From assembly GCF_014284335.1 (NCBI RefSeq), contig NZ_JACOGF010000006.1, positions 124,001 to 188,000 on the forward strand: DNA of 64,000 nt. Reading direction: 5' to 3'. This stretch comes from Undibacterium hunanense (GTDB lineage: Bacteria > Pseudomonadota > Gammaproteobacteria > Burkholderiales > Burkholderiaceae_D). Shown here piece by piece: positions 17,737-27,262 of this stretch (positions within the stretch are counted from its first letter, which is position 1; each line of letters opens with the position of its first letter). A program made the translations under genes and the position numbers. The notes under the pieces are model-generated. The model was not told the origin of the DNA and ran no database searches. It saw only the letters and a list, made by a program, of their open reading frames with translations.

Positions 17737-18228
17737 TTAAAACGGAATATCATCATCCATATCCGAGAAATTCGGTGCCGGGCGGGATGCTGGTGCCTGG
17801 CGTTGTTGTGGTGCTGCCTGTGGGCGTGGAGCTGGTGCTCCGCCGCCACCGCCGTAGCCGCTGTCATCCATCGGTGCGCCGCCGCCCATGCCCTGGCGGC
17901 TACCCAGCATTTGCATGCTGTCGGCTTTGATGTCGGTTGCGTATTTTTCTACGCCGTCTTTGTCGGTGTATTTACGGGTGCGCAGGCTGCCTTCTACGTA
18001 CACTTGTGAGCCTTTTTTCAGGTACTGGCCAGCGATTTCTGCCAGCTTGCCGAAGAAGGTGATGCGGTGCCATTCGGTCTGTTCTTTCTTTTCACCGCTG
18101 GATTTGTCTTTCCAGCTATCGGTGGTTGCCACGGTGATGCTGGTCATTGCATCGCCTGATGGCATATAACGGGTTTCCGGGTCTCTCCCAAGGTTGCCGA
18201 CGATAATGACCTTGTTCACTGATGCCAT
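17737..18228 (-). CDS. ssb: Single-stranded DNA-binding protein
   Basis: Binds ssDNA during replication, repair and recombination. The start [27 protein letters not shown] is the standard SSB N-terminus and has AGGAGAAACAT before the ATG at 18228; the frame extends 17 codons further upstream but without support. The OB fold covers residues 1-110 ([35 protein letters not shown]). It is followed by a Gly/Pro/Gln-rich linker and the conserved acidic tip MDDDIPF that recruits partner proteins. Length 163 residues is normal. It lies 34 bases downstream of the MFS gene and is probably co-transcribed with it, an arrangement usual in Burkholderiales. Confidence 0.97.
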   Translation of the reverse strand: MASVNKVIIVGNLGRDPETRYMPSGDAMTSITVATTDSWKDKSSGEKKEQTEWHRITFFGKLAEIAGQYLKKGSQVYVEGSLRTRKYTDKDGVEKYATDIKADSMQMLGSRQGMGGGAPMDDSGYGGGGGAPAPRPQAAPQQRQAPASRPAPNFSDMDDDIPF

Positions 18229-18262
18229 ATGTTTCTCCTGAAGTTTCCTGATACAAATTAAT

Positions 18263-19504
18263 TTAAGCCTCTGCCCCAACGGCAGCTTTGCTGCGTTTGG
18301 GTATATTCGGCATATTGACAGCGATAAGCAGCCATATCGCTGTCAGGACTGCGCTTACAACAAAAACGGATGAAGCTGCCATATGCTGCTTTATCCAGCC
18401 TCCCAGCGCACCACCACAGAACAGGCCTATGGCCTGCAAGGTGTTGTACACACCGAGAGCAGCCCCTTTGGCTGCAGGCGGGGCAATGCGTGATACCAGC
18501 GAAGGCTGACATGCCTCCAGAATATTGAATGCAATGAAAAAAACAAACAACAAAATCACCAGCATGAGCGGGGACTGCAGGTATTGCCACAAACCCAGTT
18601 CAACTAATAATAATAAAGCAATTGCAACCACAAATACCTGTTTCATTTTGCCAAATTTTTCACCGATGAAGATTGCTGGCAACATGGCAATAAATGAAGC
18701 AAACATGACGGGCAAATACACTTTCCAGTGTGCTGCCACCGGCAAGTCGGCATATTGCACCAGGGCAGATGGCACGACGACAAACATGGCCATCTGTGTC
18801 ATATGCAGGGCAAACACACCGTAATTCAGGCGCATCAGCTCACGGTTTTTAAGAATAACGGAAAACGGTACCGGCGCATGGTGGACGGCAGGGGCATCTG
18901 GTGTCACAAAGACCACGACGGCAATGCCGACCAGGGCCAGCACGCCGGTCATGGCAAAAATGCCACCCATGCCTATGCTTTGATACAACAGTGGTGCAGC
19001 CACCAGCGAAAACGCAAACGTCAGACCGATAGAGCCGCCGACCATGGCCATGGCCTTGGTACGGTGTTCTTCACGGGTAGAGTCGGCGATCAGGGCGGTG
19101 ATGGCGGCAGAAATCGCCCCCGCACCCTGGATGGCCCGCCCGATGATGACGCCAACCACGGTGCTTGCCGATGCGGCAACAAAAGCACCAATGGCAAACA
19201 ACAGCAAGCCAATCACGATAATGCGCTTGCGTCCGAACTTGTCTGAGGCGATGCCAAACGGTATCTGCCCGAATGCCTGGCTCAGTCCATAGATACCCAT
19301 GGCCAGGCCGATCAGGCTGGCGTTATCGCCATCCGGCAAGGTTTTGGCGTGGATGGCAAAAACCGGCAGGATCAGGAACAGGCCCAGCATACGCAGGGCA
19401 AAGATGGATGCCAGCGAGGTACTGGCGCTGATCTCTTGCCGGCTCATGCCGGCAGGTTCCATTTCATTCAGCGTAGAAGCATCTGAAGGTGTTGCAATAG
19501 TCAT
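18263..19504 (-). CDS. MFS transporter, drug-efflux type
   Basis: A 413-residue inner-membrane protein with about 12 hydrophobic segments. The motif-A loop between segments 2 and 3 reads [16 protein letters not shown], and [22 protein letters not shown] is the segment-4/5 signature of the drug:H+ antiporter family. C-terminal half segments include [17 protein letters not shown] and [16 protein letters not shown]. The ATG at 19504 is chosen over a TTG seven codons upstream. It is divergent from uvrA (130 bases) and upstream of ssb. The substrate is unknown. Confidence 0.9.
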   Translation of the reverse strand: MTIATPSDASTLNEMEPAGMSRQEISASTSLASIFALRMLGLFLILPVFAIHAKTLPDGDNASLIGLAMGIYGLSQAFGQIPFGIASDKFGRKRIIVIGLLLFAIGAFVAASASTVVGVIIGRAIQGAGAISAAITALIADSTREEHRTKAMAMVGGSIGLTFAFSLVAAPLLYQSIGMGGIFAMTGVLALVGIAVVVFVTPDAPAVHHAPVPFSVILKNRELMRLNYGVFALHMTQMAMFVVVPSALVQYADLPVAAHWKVYLPVMFASFIAMLPAIFIGEKFGKMKQVFVVAIALLLLVELGLWQYLQSPLMLVILLFVFFIAFNILEACQPSLVSRIAPPAAKGAALGVYNTLQAIGLFCGGALGGWIKQHMAASSVFVVSAVLTAIWLLIAVNMPNIPKRSKAAVGAEA

Positions 19505-19634
19505 ATTCAAAACCCGCCTGATCAATTTAACTTACATAAAGCAAAGACGAGCCCACGGTAATTTTCAAAACCCGTTATAGTATCAGGTTGCACGCCTACT
19601 TCCCCCAATTCGGCCCAAATTCAGCTCCAATACC

Positions 19635-22574
19635 ATGACCACACGTACAAAAGCAGCAAAAGCGGCTAAACCCGCAGAAATCGATTTTGATGCCAACGAC
19701 ATCCAGTTGGCACAAAAGCGGGACTTGATACGCGTACGCGGCGCCCGCACGCACAATCTGAAAAACATCAGCCTTGACCTGCCGCGCAACAAGCTGGTGG
19801 TCATCACCGGTCTGTCGGGTTCGGGCAAGTCTTCACTGGCGTTTGATACGCTGTATGCAGAAGGCCAGCGCCGTTATGTGGAATCGCTGTCGGCCTATGC
19901 GCGTCAGTTTTTGCAGTTGATGGAAAAACCGGATGTGGACTTGATTGAAGGTCTGTCACCAGCCATTTCCATCGAACAAAAAGCCACCTCGCATAATCCG
20001 CGTTCGACAGTCGGTACCGTCACCGAGATCCATGATTACCTGCGTCTGCTGTATGCACGTGTAGGCACGCCATATTGCCCTGACCATCCAGAGAACCCAC
20101 TAGCGGCACAATCAGTATCGCAAATGGTGGATGCCGTGCTGGCCATGCCGGAAGATACCAAGCTGATGATACTGGCCCCGGTGGTTGCCAACCGCAAGGG
20201 CGAGCACATGGATTTGTTTGAGCAGATGCAGGCCCAGGGTTTTGTGCGCTTTCGTGTGCAGAGCGGCACGCATGACGCCAAAATCTATGAAGTCGATAAC
20301 CTGCCCAAGCTGAAGAAGACCGAGAAGCACACCATTGACGTCGTGGTAGACCGCGTCAAGGTCAAGGCAGACATCAAGCAGCGTCTGGCAGAATCTTTCG
20401 AGACCTGCTTGCGACTGGCAAATGGTCGCGCCCTGATTGTGGATATGGACAGCAATCATGAGCAATTATTCTCGAACAAATTTGCCTGTCCTATCTGCGG
20501 CTATTCATTGCAAGAACTGGAACCACGCCTGTTCTCTTTCAATAACCCCATGGGTGCCTGCCCGGAATGTGATGGCCTGGGGCATATAGAATTTTTTGAT
20601 CCAAAACGGATTGTCGCCTTCCCTAATCTGTCGCTGGCCAGTGGTGCCGTCAAGGGTTGGGACAGGCGTAATCAGTTCTATTTCCAGATGCTGTCGAATC
20701 TGGCCGCCTACTATGAATTTGATATCGACACGCCTTTCGAGCAATTGCCGGAATCAGCGCAACAAATCATTTTGTATGGCTCGGGCAAGCAACAAATACC
20801 GTTTACCTATATCAATGAAAAAGGCCGCACCGTCATCAAGGAGCATAGCTTTGAAGGCGTGGTCACCAACCTGCAACGCCGTTATCGCGAAACCGATTCG
20901 ATGGCCGTCAAGGAAGAGCTGGCCAAGTTCATCAATGAAAAACAATGTCCGTCCTGTAATGGCGCACGCCTGCGCATCGAAGCACGTTTCGTCAAGGTCG
21001 GTACCGGCAAGCAAGAGAAAGCCATTTACGACATCAGCGCCATGCCGCTGCGTGAAACCCTGCATTTCTTTGAACACCTGAAACTGACCGGTGCCAAGCG
21101 CGACATCGCCGACCGCATCATCAAGGAAATCACGGCCCGCCTGACCTTCCTCAATAATGTCGGTCTGGATTACCTGTCACTGGAACGCAGTGCCGATACC
21201 CTGTCTGGCGGCGAAGCCCAGCGCATACGCCTGGCATCACAGATCGGCTCTGGTCTGACTGGCGTCATGTATGTGCTGGATGAACCCTCGATTGGTCTGC
21301 ATCAGCGCGACAATGACAGGCTGATCGACACACTCAAGCATTTGCGCGATATCGGCAACAGCGTGCTGGTGGTAGAACATGATGAAGACGCCATACGCTG
21401 CGCCGACTTTGTGGTCGACATGGGCATTGGTGCGGGTGTACATGGCGGCGAAATTATCGCCCAGGGTACGCTGGAAGACATCATGAGCAACAAGCGTTCG
21501 CTGACAGCACAATACCTGAGCGGCGCGCTGGAAATTGCTGTCCCTAAAAAGCGTACAAAAGCGGACCCGGCCAAGCAATTGCTGATTGCCGGTGCACGTG
21601 GCAATAATCTGAAAAAAGTCTCGATGAAATTGCCGGTGGGCTTGCTGACTTGCGTCACCGGTGTATCCGGCTCTGGCAAATCAACGCTGGTGAATGACAC
21701 GCTGTACCACGTCGCTGCACGTCACTTGTATGGTTCACAAACCGAACCAGCCGTGTTTGACCATGTCAGCGGTCTGGAACATTTTGATAAAGTTATTTCT
21801 GTCGATCAGGCACCTATTGGTCGCACGCCACGTTCCAACCCGGCGACCTATACCGGTTTGTTCACACCGATACGCGACCTGTTTGCCACCGTGCCGACAG
21901 CAAAGGAACGCGGCTACAGTGCTGGCCGTTTCTCATTCAATGTCAAGGGTGGCCGTTGCGAAGCCTGCCAGGGCGATGGCGTCATCAAGGTCGAGATGCA
22001 CTTTTTGCCTGACGTGTATGTACCCTGCGATGTCTGCCACGGCAAACGCTATAACCGCGAAACCCTGGAAGTGCATTACAAGGGCAAGAACATCAATGAA
22101 GTGCTGGGCATGACGGTGGAAGATGCATTTGAATTCTTCAAGGTGGTTCCCATCATCGCACGCAAATTGCAAACCCTGCTGGATGTGGGTCTGGGTTATA
22201 TACGCCTGGGGCAAAGTGCTACCACACTGTCGGGTGGTGAAGCGCAGCGCGTCAAGCTGTCGCTGGAACTGTCAAAGCGTGACACTGGCCGCACTCTGTA
22301 CATTCTGGATGAACCAACCACGGGCCTGCATTTCCACGACATTGCGCTGCTGCTGAAGGTAATACACAAGCTGCGTGATCAGGGCAATACACTGGTCATC
22401 ATTGAACATAATCTGGATGTGATCAAAACAGCGGATTGGCTGATTGATCTGGGACCGGAAGGTGGCGCTGGCGGCGGGAAGATCATTGCTACCGGCACGC
22501 CGGAAGAAGTGGCAGCCAATCCAGATAGCGTCACTGGGAAATATCTGCTGCCATTGTTGAAAAAATCAAAATAA
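19635..22574 (+). CDS. uvrA: Excinuclease ABC subunit A
   Basis: Damage-recognition ATPase of nucleotide excision repair, acting with UvrB. The 979 residues include a short Lys/Ala-rich N-terminal extension ([15 protein letters not shown]). The first Walker A is GLSGSGKSS (about 59-67), with the UvrB-binding region ([29 protein letters not shown]). Zinc motif CPICGYS...CPECDG lies near 280-310, and the ABC signature [16 protein letters not shown] and [13 protein letters not shown] follow. The second Walker A is GVSGSGKST (about 675), with a second zinc motif (CEAC...CDVCHG), the second signature [15 protein letters not shown] and [11 protein letters not shown]. No LexA-type box is obvious upstream. 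Confidence 0.98.
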   Translation: MTTRTKAAKAAKPAEIDFDANDIQLAQKRDLIRVRGARTHNLKNISLDLPRNKLVVITGLSGSGKSSLAFDTLYAEGQRRYVESLSAYARQFLQLMEKPDVDLIEGLSPAISIEQKATSHNPRSTVGTVTEIHDYLRLLYARVGTPYCPDHPENPLAAQSVSQMVDAVLAMPEDTKLMILAPVVANRKGEHMDLFEQMQAQGFVRFRVQSGTHDAKIYEVDNLPKLKKTEKHTIDVVVDRVKVKADIKQRLAESFETCLRLANGRALIVDMDSNHEQLFSNKFACPICGYSLQELEPRLFSFNNPMGACPECDGLGHIEFFDPKRIVAFPNLSLASGAVKGWDRRNQFYFQMLSNLAAYYEFDIDTPFEQLPESAQQIILYGSGKQQIPFTYINEKGRTVIKEHSFEGVVTNLQRRYRETDSMAVKEELAKFINEKQCPSCNGARLRIEARFVKVGTGKQEKAIYDISAMPLRETLHFFEHLKLTGAKRDIADRIIKEITARLTFLNNVGLDYLSLERSADTLSGGEAQRIRLASQIGSGLTGVMYVLDEPSIGLHQRDNDRLIDTLKHLRDIGNSVLVVEHDEDAIRCADFVVDMGIGAGVHGGEIIAQGTLEDIMSNKRSLTAQYLSGALEIAVPKKRTKADPAKQLLIAGARGNNLKKVSMKLPVGLLTCVTGVSGSGKSTLVNDTLYHVAARHLYGSQTEPAVFDHVSGLEHFDKVISVDQAPIGRTPRSNPATYTGLFTPIRDLFATVPTAKERGYSAGRFSFNVKGGRCEACQGDGVIKVEMHFLPDVYVPCDVCHGKRYNRETLEVHYKGKNINEVLGMTVEDAFEFFKVVPIIARKLQTLLDVGLGYIRLGQSATTLSGGEAQRVKLSLELSKRDTGRTLYILDEPTTGLHFHDIALLLKVIHKLRDQGNTLVIIEHNLDVIKTADWLIDLGPEGGAGGGKIIATGTPEEVAANPDSVTGKYLLPLLKKSK

Positions 22575-22593
22575 TCGTTTTCCCTTTGTGGGT

Positions 22594-22631
22594 AAAAAGC
22601 CGTATTTCCTTTGCGGGAAATACGGCTTTTT
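22594..22631 (+). terminator. Intrinsic terminator after uvrA
   Basis: A 16-bp perfect stem: AAAAAGCCGTATTTCC pairs with GGAAATACGGCTTTTT around a 6-base loop, 19 bases after the uvrA stop. A T-run on each strand makes it potentially bidirectional. Confidence 0.85.
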
Positions 22632-22703
22632 AATGGCTGTGGTCGCTTGATAAGTGCGGCCTCATGGCCATATTTACAGGTGCGCCACAGCGCTTGGTTA
22701 TAA

Positions 22704-22982
22704 TAGAACTCATTTCATGAATAGGGATGAGATGCGTTTGCCTCATAACGTGGGTTGACAAGGCGGACGAGGCAGTCAATAGCGGTGCTATTGATAACGA
22801 ATCCAACGCAGTCCAGCACGCGTTATGAGGCAAACCCTTCGGGAGCTGGCGATTCGGGCGCATTGCTACGTTGCGCCGCTTGCTAAGGCACCAGCCTTAG
22901 CTGCAAGTGTCACCCTTGACGCCTTGCACTGCATCCCGAATCGCCTTGCTCGCACTCATCCCTATTCATGAAATGAGTTCTA
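22704..22982. mobile_element. 279-bp nested-palindrome element with 28-bp terminal inverted repeats (MITE-like)
   Basis: The ends 22704-22731 and 22955-22982 are perfect inverted repeats of 28 bases (TAGAACTCATTTCATGAATA...). Inside are further perfect arms: 22736-22750 with 22821-22835 (15 bp, GTTTGCCTCATAACG); TCAATAGC/GCTATTGA at 22776-22794; 22848-22858 with 22935-22945 (11 bp, GGCGATTCGGG); and GCTAAGGC/GCCTTAGC at 22882-22901. The single strand would fold as an outer stem with two branched arms. The outermost TA on each side could be a TA target duplication, as made by IS630/mariner-type transposases. No coding capacity. It separates uvrA from pth. Confidence 0.8.
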
Positions 22983-23039
22983 AATTTAATCCGTCGCGGC
23001 ACGCCGTAGCAAAACATAATTAAGAATCTGCCGCAACCT
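22983..23039. other. Short leader between the palindromic element and pth
   Basis: Only 57 bases separate the element from the pth start, so either the element carries the pth promoter or the promoter lies immediately here. An AT-rich stretch (AAATTTAAT ... AAAACATAATTAAGAAT) is present, but no clear -35/-10 pair can be assigned. Confidence 0.3.
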
Positions 23040-23612
23040 ATGAGCATACGTCTGATAGTTGGCCTGGGAAACCCCGGCCCCGAATATGAACAAACCCGCC
23101 ACAATGCGGGCTTTTGGCTGGTCGACCAGTTGCCGGTCAGCCTGCAAAGGGACAAGAATTTTAATGCCCTGGTTGGCAAGACCCGTATCGCCGGTCACGA
23201 GGTCTGGTTGCTGGAACCACAAACCTTCATGAACCGTTCTGGTCAGTCAGTAGGTGCCATCTGCCGCTTTTACAAGATCACGCCTGACCAGGTGCTGGTG
23301 GTGCATGATGAACTGGATATGCTGCCTGGTGTGGCCAAACTCAAACAGGGTGGCTCATCCGGCGGGCACAATGGTCTCAAGGATATTACCGCTGCACTGG
23401 GCACCCAGGATTATTGGCGCTTGCGTATAGGCATAGGCCATCCGCGCAGCCTGAACCTGCAACAGGGTGTGGCTGACTTTGTCTTGCACCGCCCACGCAA
23501 GGAAGAGCAAAGCCTGATCGATGAAGCGATAGCAAAAAGTCTGGATGTATTACCCATGCTGGTTGAAGGAAAGTTCCCGGAAGCGATGATGCAACTACAC
23601 ACCACCAAATGA
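23040..23612 (+). CDS. pth: Peptidyl-tRNA hydrolase
   Basis: Recycles tRNA by cleaving prematurely released peptidyl-tRNA. The 190 residues carry the family signatures: [20 protein letters not shown] with catalytic His21, [12 protein letters not shown] (Asn65), HDELDMLPG (Asp93) and [13 protein letters not shown] (Asn111). The ribosome binding site before the ATG is weak. The rplY/ctc gene that often precedes pth is absent; the palindromic element lies there instead. The stop overlaps the next ATG (ATGA). Confidence 0.97.
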   Translation: MSIRLIVGLGNPGPEYEQTRHNAGFWLVDQLPVSLQRDKNFNALVGKTRIAGHEVWLLEPQTFMNRSGQSVGAICRFYKITPDQVLVVHDELDMLPGVAKLKQGGSSGGHNGLKDITAALGTQDYWRLRIGIGHPRSLNLQQGVADFVLHRPRKEEQSLIDEAIAKSLDVLPMLVEGKFPEAMMQLHTTK

Positions 23613-24712
23613 AATCGGCAATCCAAATTCATGCCGGTCGCAAAGCCTTTGACCATCTGCGTCAGCATGGCTTGCGGGCGCAGGATGTGGCCATCATTCC
23701 CGCTGCGGCAGGTGGCCCCAAGGGGCTGATACTGCAAGCGCTGGATCAATGGATTTTTGGTGAATGGTTGCCGACCGCCCCGCGTGAACGCACGTTGATT
23801 GGTGCATCCATCGGTGCATGGCGCATGGCAGCGGCCAGTCAGGCTGACCCGGTGGCGGCATTTGCACGTCTGGGGGATCTGTATTGTGAACAGCGCTATC
23901 CGGAAAAACCGACGGCCCAATACGTCACACGCGAAATACAGCAACTACTGCATGCCTTCATCGGAGGCCATGAATCAGATATCGTGCATCAACCACTGCA
24001 CAGGCTGCATTTGCTGGCCGGACGTGGGCGCGGTTTGCTGAATGCGCCCAAATCCCAGCACAAGGCCAAGGCAGGTTTTGTGGCGGCCAGCTTTGCCAAT
24101 CTGGCGTCACGCTCGCGTCTTGCCAGGCATATGGACAGGGTGGTCGTGGGCGACGTGCGCGACCCGCTGTTCTGGCTGAAGGCGCGCTTTGACAGTTTTG
24201 ATACACATTTCTGCCAACTGACAGAAGACAATCTGGCCCCGGCCCTGCTGGCCTCTGGCACGCTGCCACTGATCATGGAGCCGGTGGCAGATATACCGCA
24301 CGCACCGACTGGTAGCTACTGGGATGGCGGCATTATCGATTACCACCTGGCGCTACCGTATTCACGCGTGGCCGGTGACAAGGATGGTGGCCTGGTGCTG
24401 TATCCACATTTCACTGACCATATCGTACCCGGCTGGCTAGACAAACCCCTGCCGTGGCGCCGCGCCGGTCTGGGCAGAAACCGCGAATGGCTGGACAATG
24501 TGCTGATGATCGCACCGTCGCCGGCTTTTTTGAGAACCCTGTCACGTAGCAAACTGCCAGACCGCAAAGACTTTTTTTACTATGGCACTGACCACGATTT
24601 CCGCATACTGAACTGGAAACTCGCTATTTCAGAAAGCAGCCGCATACGCGATGACTTTGCAGCATTCGTGGACAAGCCCGACATGAGCCAGGTCATACCG
24701 CTGAATTTTTAA
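23609..24712 (+). CDS. Patatin-like phospholipase/acyl hydrolase
   Basis: A 367-residue predicted lipid acyl hydrolase. The oxyanion loop is GGPKG (35-39), the nucleophile elbow is GASIG with Ser67, and the dyad Asp lies in [10 protein letters not shown] near residue 233. No signal peptide, so it is probably cytoplasmic or membrane-associated. It overlaps pth by four bases (ATGA), so the two are translationally coupled although functionally unrelated. The substrate is unknown. Confidence 0.88.
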   Translation: MKSAIQIHAGRKAFDHLRQHGLRAQDVAIIPAAAGGPKGLILQALDQWIFGEWLPTAPRERTLIGASIGAWRMAAASQADPVAAFARLGDLYCEQRYPEKPTAQYVTREIQQLLHAFIGGHESDIVHQPLHRLHLLAGRGRGLLNAPKSQHKAKAGFVAASFANLASRSRLARHMDRVVVGDVRDPLFWLKARFDSFDTHFCQLTEDNLAPALLASGTLPLIMEPVADIPHAPTGSYWDGGIIDYHLALPYSRVAGDKDGGLVLYPHFTDHIVPGWLDKPLPWRRAGLGRNREWLDNVLMIAPSPAFLRTLSRSKLPDRKDFFYYGTDHDFRILNWKLAISESSRIRDDFAAFVDKPDMSQVIPLNF

Positions 24713-24715
24713 TTT

Positions 24716-25333
24716 CTACATCACGACAGGTGATGGCAAAACCAGAGCACCGTTCTGCCGTTGCTCTGCCACATAGGCAATCAATTCGGGGAAGAATTCC
24801 AGGAAGCCTGCCGACAAGGCGGCATGATGGGTTTCCAGATCGGCGATACCTTCACGCAAGAGATGTCCATTCCTTGACAGCCTTTGCGACACCCGGCGCA
24901 AGGCAATATCGACACCGGCAAAGTTCTGGTAAGAACCCAGCCAGTCCTGGCTGACCATGTACGGCAATGCGCGTTGCAGCCTGTCAGGCAAAATGCTTTC
25001 ATGCGCCTGCAAGGCAGTGTAAAAACGTGCGATCAAATCTTGCATGGGCGCGTCAGAATAGCGCGACCAGTGCTGGCTCAGTACGTGGTCATAAAACACA
25101 TCCAGCAAGATACCGGCATAACGCCGGTGCTGTGGCTGAAACAGCCGCCTGGCATCCAGCACCAGCGGGTGACTGTCGGTATAGCTGTCTATCTTGCGGT
25201 GCAGGATAATATCTGTCTGTATAGGCAGCGCATAACGCGCGGTGTCGCTGGCTTTGACGAAATCCCCCAGCAAGGCACCAAGCATGGCTTGGTCGCTTTG
25301 TTGTGCCAGGAAGATGTGGGCGAGATAGTTCAT
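24716..25333 (-). CDS. acpH: Acyl carrier protein phosphodiesterase
   Basis: Predicted to remove 4'-phosphopantetheine from holo-ACP. The 205 residues begin MNYLAHIFLAQQSDQAMLGALLGDFVK, the classic AcpH start, and contain HRKIDSYTDSHP and the metal-binding YAGILLDVFYDHVLSQHW segment (Asp/His ligands), all within the HD-like AcpH family. It converges on the patatin gene with three bases between stops. Confidence 0.9.
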   Translation of the reverse strand: MNYLAHIFLAQQSDQAMLGALLGDFVKASDTARYALPIQTDIILHRKIDSYTDSHPLVLDARRLFQPQHRRYAGILLDVFYDHVLSQHWSRYSDAPMQDLIARFYTALQAHESILPDRLQRALPYMVSQDWLGSYQNFAGVDIALRRVSQRLSRNGHLLREGIADLETHHAALSAGFLEFFPELIAYVAEQRQNGALVLPSPVVM

Positions 25334-25392
25334 AGAATCAGCCAGAGTTTACCCCTCTTTGGGCCAGGCTGCCGAAGAGCCTGGCAAGCACT

Positions 25393-25644
25393 CTACGGCC
25401 CTTCGTTATCTGCCTTCGTAGTACCACCAGTGCCACCAGTACCGCCAGCACCACCAGTACCACCCTCCATTTCAGCCTTGCCCGGCACAGGAATATGCCT
25501 GCCACGCTGTTGCAGGGCTTGCCGTAGCAGATATTCAACCTGCGCATTGGCGCTGCGCAGTTCCTGGGCCGCCATACGTTCGATCTCGTTCCACAACACG
25601 GGATCGATACGCAGGGGGAAGGATTTTTTCCCGGGGCTGGCCAT
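25393..25644 (-). CDS. Arc/MetJ-type ribbon-helix-helix protein with Gly-Thr tail
   Basis: An 83-residue protein. Residues 6-46 (KKSFPLRIDPVLWNEIERMAAQELRSANAQVEYLLRQAL) fit an Arc-like ribbon-helix-helix DNA-binding domain. The tail is a low-complexity repeat GGTGGAGGTGGTGGTT encoded by ACC/GCC-rich nine-base units at about 25415-25470. The start ATG overlaps the stop of the upstream membrane-protein gene (TAATG), so the pair is coupled. It may autoregulate the SPFH operon; this is inference. Confidence 0.75.
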   Translation of the reverse strand: MASPGKKSFPLRIDPVLWNEIERMAAQELRSANAQVEYLLRQALQQRGRHIPVPGKAEMEGGTGGAGGTGGTGGTTKADNEGP

Positions 25645-26099
25645 TATCTACCGTTCAGACGTGGGGTCAGGTAACTGAGCAGACGTTGCGGGTCTTGCGT
25701 ACCGAGGAGTATGGTCTTGCCATTACGCATGATCAAACGTATCGCTTGCTTGCCATGTGCGTTATACAGCATGCCCTGCCTGGTTCTGCGTATGCCCCAG
25801 CCATCCAGAAAGCTGGTATTGGTAGGCCCTGCCGCCTGGATGTCAGCCAGTGCGACTTTCCACACTGGCCAGCCCAGCCAGCCAAACCGCCAGGACAGAT
25901 GAGTGGCATCTACCCGTATAGTCAGGCTACCCAATATCAGTAACACCAGCAGATTAACCAGCAGCACGATGAATGGTGCCCATACAGGACGTGAACCATC
26001 TGCGTGCATATGCATCCACATGTTAACCAGGCCCATCAAAGGCATGAATATCCATAAAAACTTGAATAACTGTCTTTCCACATAAATAGGGTGTTGCAT
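25644..26099 (-). CDS. Membrane protein with bacterial-PH-like C-terminal domain
   Basis: A 151-residue protein. Two hydrophobic segments (LFKFLWIFMPLMGLVNMWM and WAPFIVLLVNLLVLLILGSL) are followed by a compact beta-rich domain (RVDATHLSWRFGWLGWPVWKVALADIQAA... GIRRTRQGMLYNAHGKQAIRLIMRNGKTILLGTQDPQRLLSYL). That pattern is typical of membrane-anchored bacterial PH domains. It is the middle gene of a three-gene operon after the SPFH gene (19-base gap) and coupled to the RHH gene. Confidence 0.7.
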   Translation of the reverse strand: MQHPIYVERQLFKFLWIFMPLMGLVNMWMHMHADGSRPVWAPFIVLLVNLLVLLILGSLTIRVDATHLSWRFGWLGWPVWKVALADIQAAGPTNTSFLDGWGIRRTRQGMLYNAHGKQAIRLIMRNGKTILLGTQDPQRLLSYLTPRLNGR

Positions 26100-26118
26100 A
26101 TGCTTGGTCCATTAACTT

Positions 26119-27042
26119 TTAGTTGTACAAGGTGCCGGTATTGATGACAGGCTGGGTCTCCTTGTCGGAACACAGCACCACCAGCAAATTGCTGACCATG
26201 GCCGCTTTTCTTTCATCATCGAGTTCACATATCTTGCGCTCTGACAGACCCTGCAATGCAGCTTCCACCATACTGACTGCGCCATGCACAATTTTTTTGC
26301 GGGCGCTGATGATGGCTTCTGCCTGCTGACGGCGCAACATCACCTGGGCAATTTCTGCGGCATAGGCCAGATGGGTCAGCTTGGCATCTTCAACATCGAT
26401 ACCGGCAGCGGTAAAGCGTTTGTGCAATTCGTCACGCATGGCACCGGCAACCACATCCATGCCTGCCCGCAGGGTCGTTTCGCCTTCGGCAAGATCTTCA
26501 CCATCGTCATAGGCATACTGCGTTGCCAGATGACGTATTGCAGCTTCTGCCTGTATGTTGACGAAGCGTTCAAAATCATCGACATTGTAAATTGCCAGCG
26601 CCGTATCCTGCACGCGCCAGATGATGGCCGCGCCAATTTCGACGGGGTTGCCGCGTTTGTCATTCACCTTTAAAGGCGCAGTGTTCAAGGTGCGGGCGCG
26701 CAGGCTCAGCTTGCGCTTGGAATAAAAAGGATTCACCCAGCGCAGGCCTTCGCTGCGGTCTGTCCCTTTGTACTGACCAAACAGCGACAGTAAAGCCGCT
26801 TCATTCGGTTGCAGCATATACAAGCCAGTCAAGATGAAAATACCTACCACGACGACAGCCAGACGCAGCAATACCCCCGGCACACTGGGGTCGCCACCCA
26901 CACCAACCAGACCGATAAAACTATAGGCACCGCCTGCCACAAGAAGCAGGCCAACAATAATCATGAAATAACCGTCTAGCGATGGGCGGGAGCGCTCTTG
27001 TATTAATTTTTTATCACTCGCAGACACTGAGGTAGTACTCAT
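26119..27042 (-). CDS. SPFH/band-7 domain membrane protein
   Basis: A 307-residue stomatin/HflK-like scaffold protein. Two adjacent hydrophobic segments (YFMIIVGLLLVAGGAYSFIGLVG and LLRLAVVVVGIFILTGLYML) precede the SPFH domain (QPNEAALLSLFGQYKGTDRSEGLRWVNPFYSKRKLSLRARTLNT...). A helical region with the AEIAQVMLRRQQAEAIISARKKIV signature follows. The ATG at 27042 has AGGAGAAAG just upstream; the frame runs 11 codons further back without support. It heads the operon SPFH-PH-RHH. SPFH proteins form membrane microdomain scaffolds; the specific role here is unknown. Confidence 0.88.
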   Translation of the reverse strand: MSTTSVSASDKKLIQERSRPSLDGYFMIIVGLLLVAGGAYSFIGLVGVGGDPSVPGVLLRLAVVVVGIFILTGLYMLQPNEAALLSLFGQYKGTDRSEGLRWVNPFYSKRKLSLRARTLNTAPLKVNDKRGNPVEIGAAIIWRVQDTALAIYNVDDFERFVNIQAEAAIRHLATQYAYDDGEDLAEGETTLRAGMDVVAGAMRDELHKRFTAAGIDVEDAKLTHLAYAAEIAQVMLRRQQAEAIISARKKIVHGAVSMVEAALQGLSERKICELDDERKAAMVSNLLVVLCSDKETQPVINTGTLYN

Positions 27043-27262
27043 ACTTTCTCCTGATAGATGGCACTTTGAAATCAAAGTGATATCACTTTAGGCCGCAAAT
27101 ACGAGCCTGTCAAGAAAATATGAAAACAATAGTAGAAAGGCCATGACTGGCACAGTCAGCATTTTCCACAGGGTGTATTCCTGTAGCGAAGGCAAGGTGC
27201 AAGGCATTGTATGAGCAACACCCATTCAGCTAGGGCGTGTTGACCTGGTCAAATGCCGGAAC

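Noticed and set aside
19505..19634. Possible LexA box in front of uvrA
   Set aside because: No CTG-N10-CAG palindrome close to consensus is present between the divergent genes.
24884..25678. A 264-codon plus-strand frame opposite acpH and the RHH gene
   Set aside because: Includes a Pro-Val-Pro repeat that is just the antisense of the Gly-Thr tail; the opposite strand is clearly coding.
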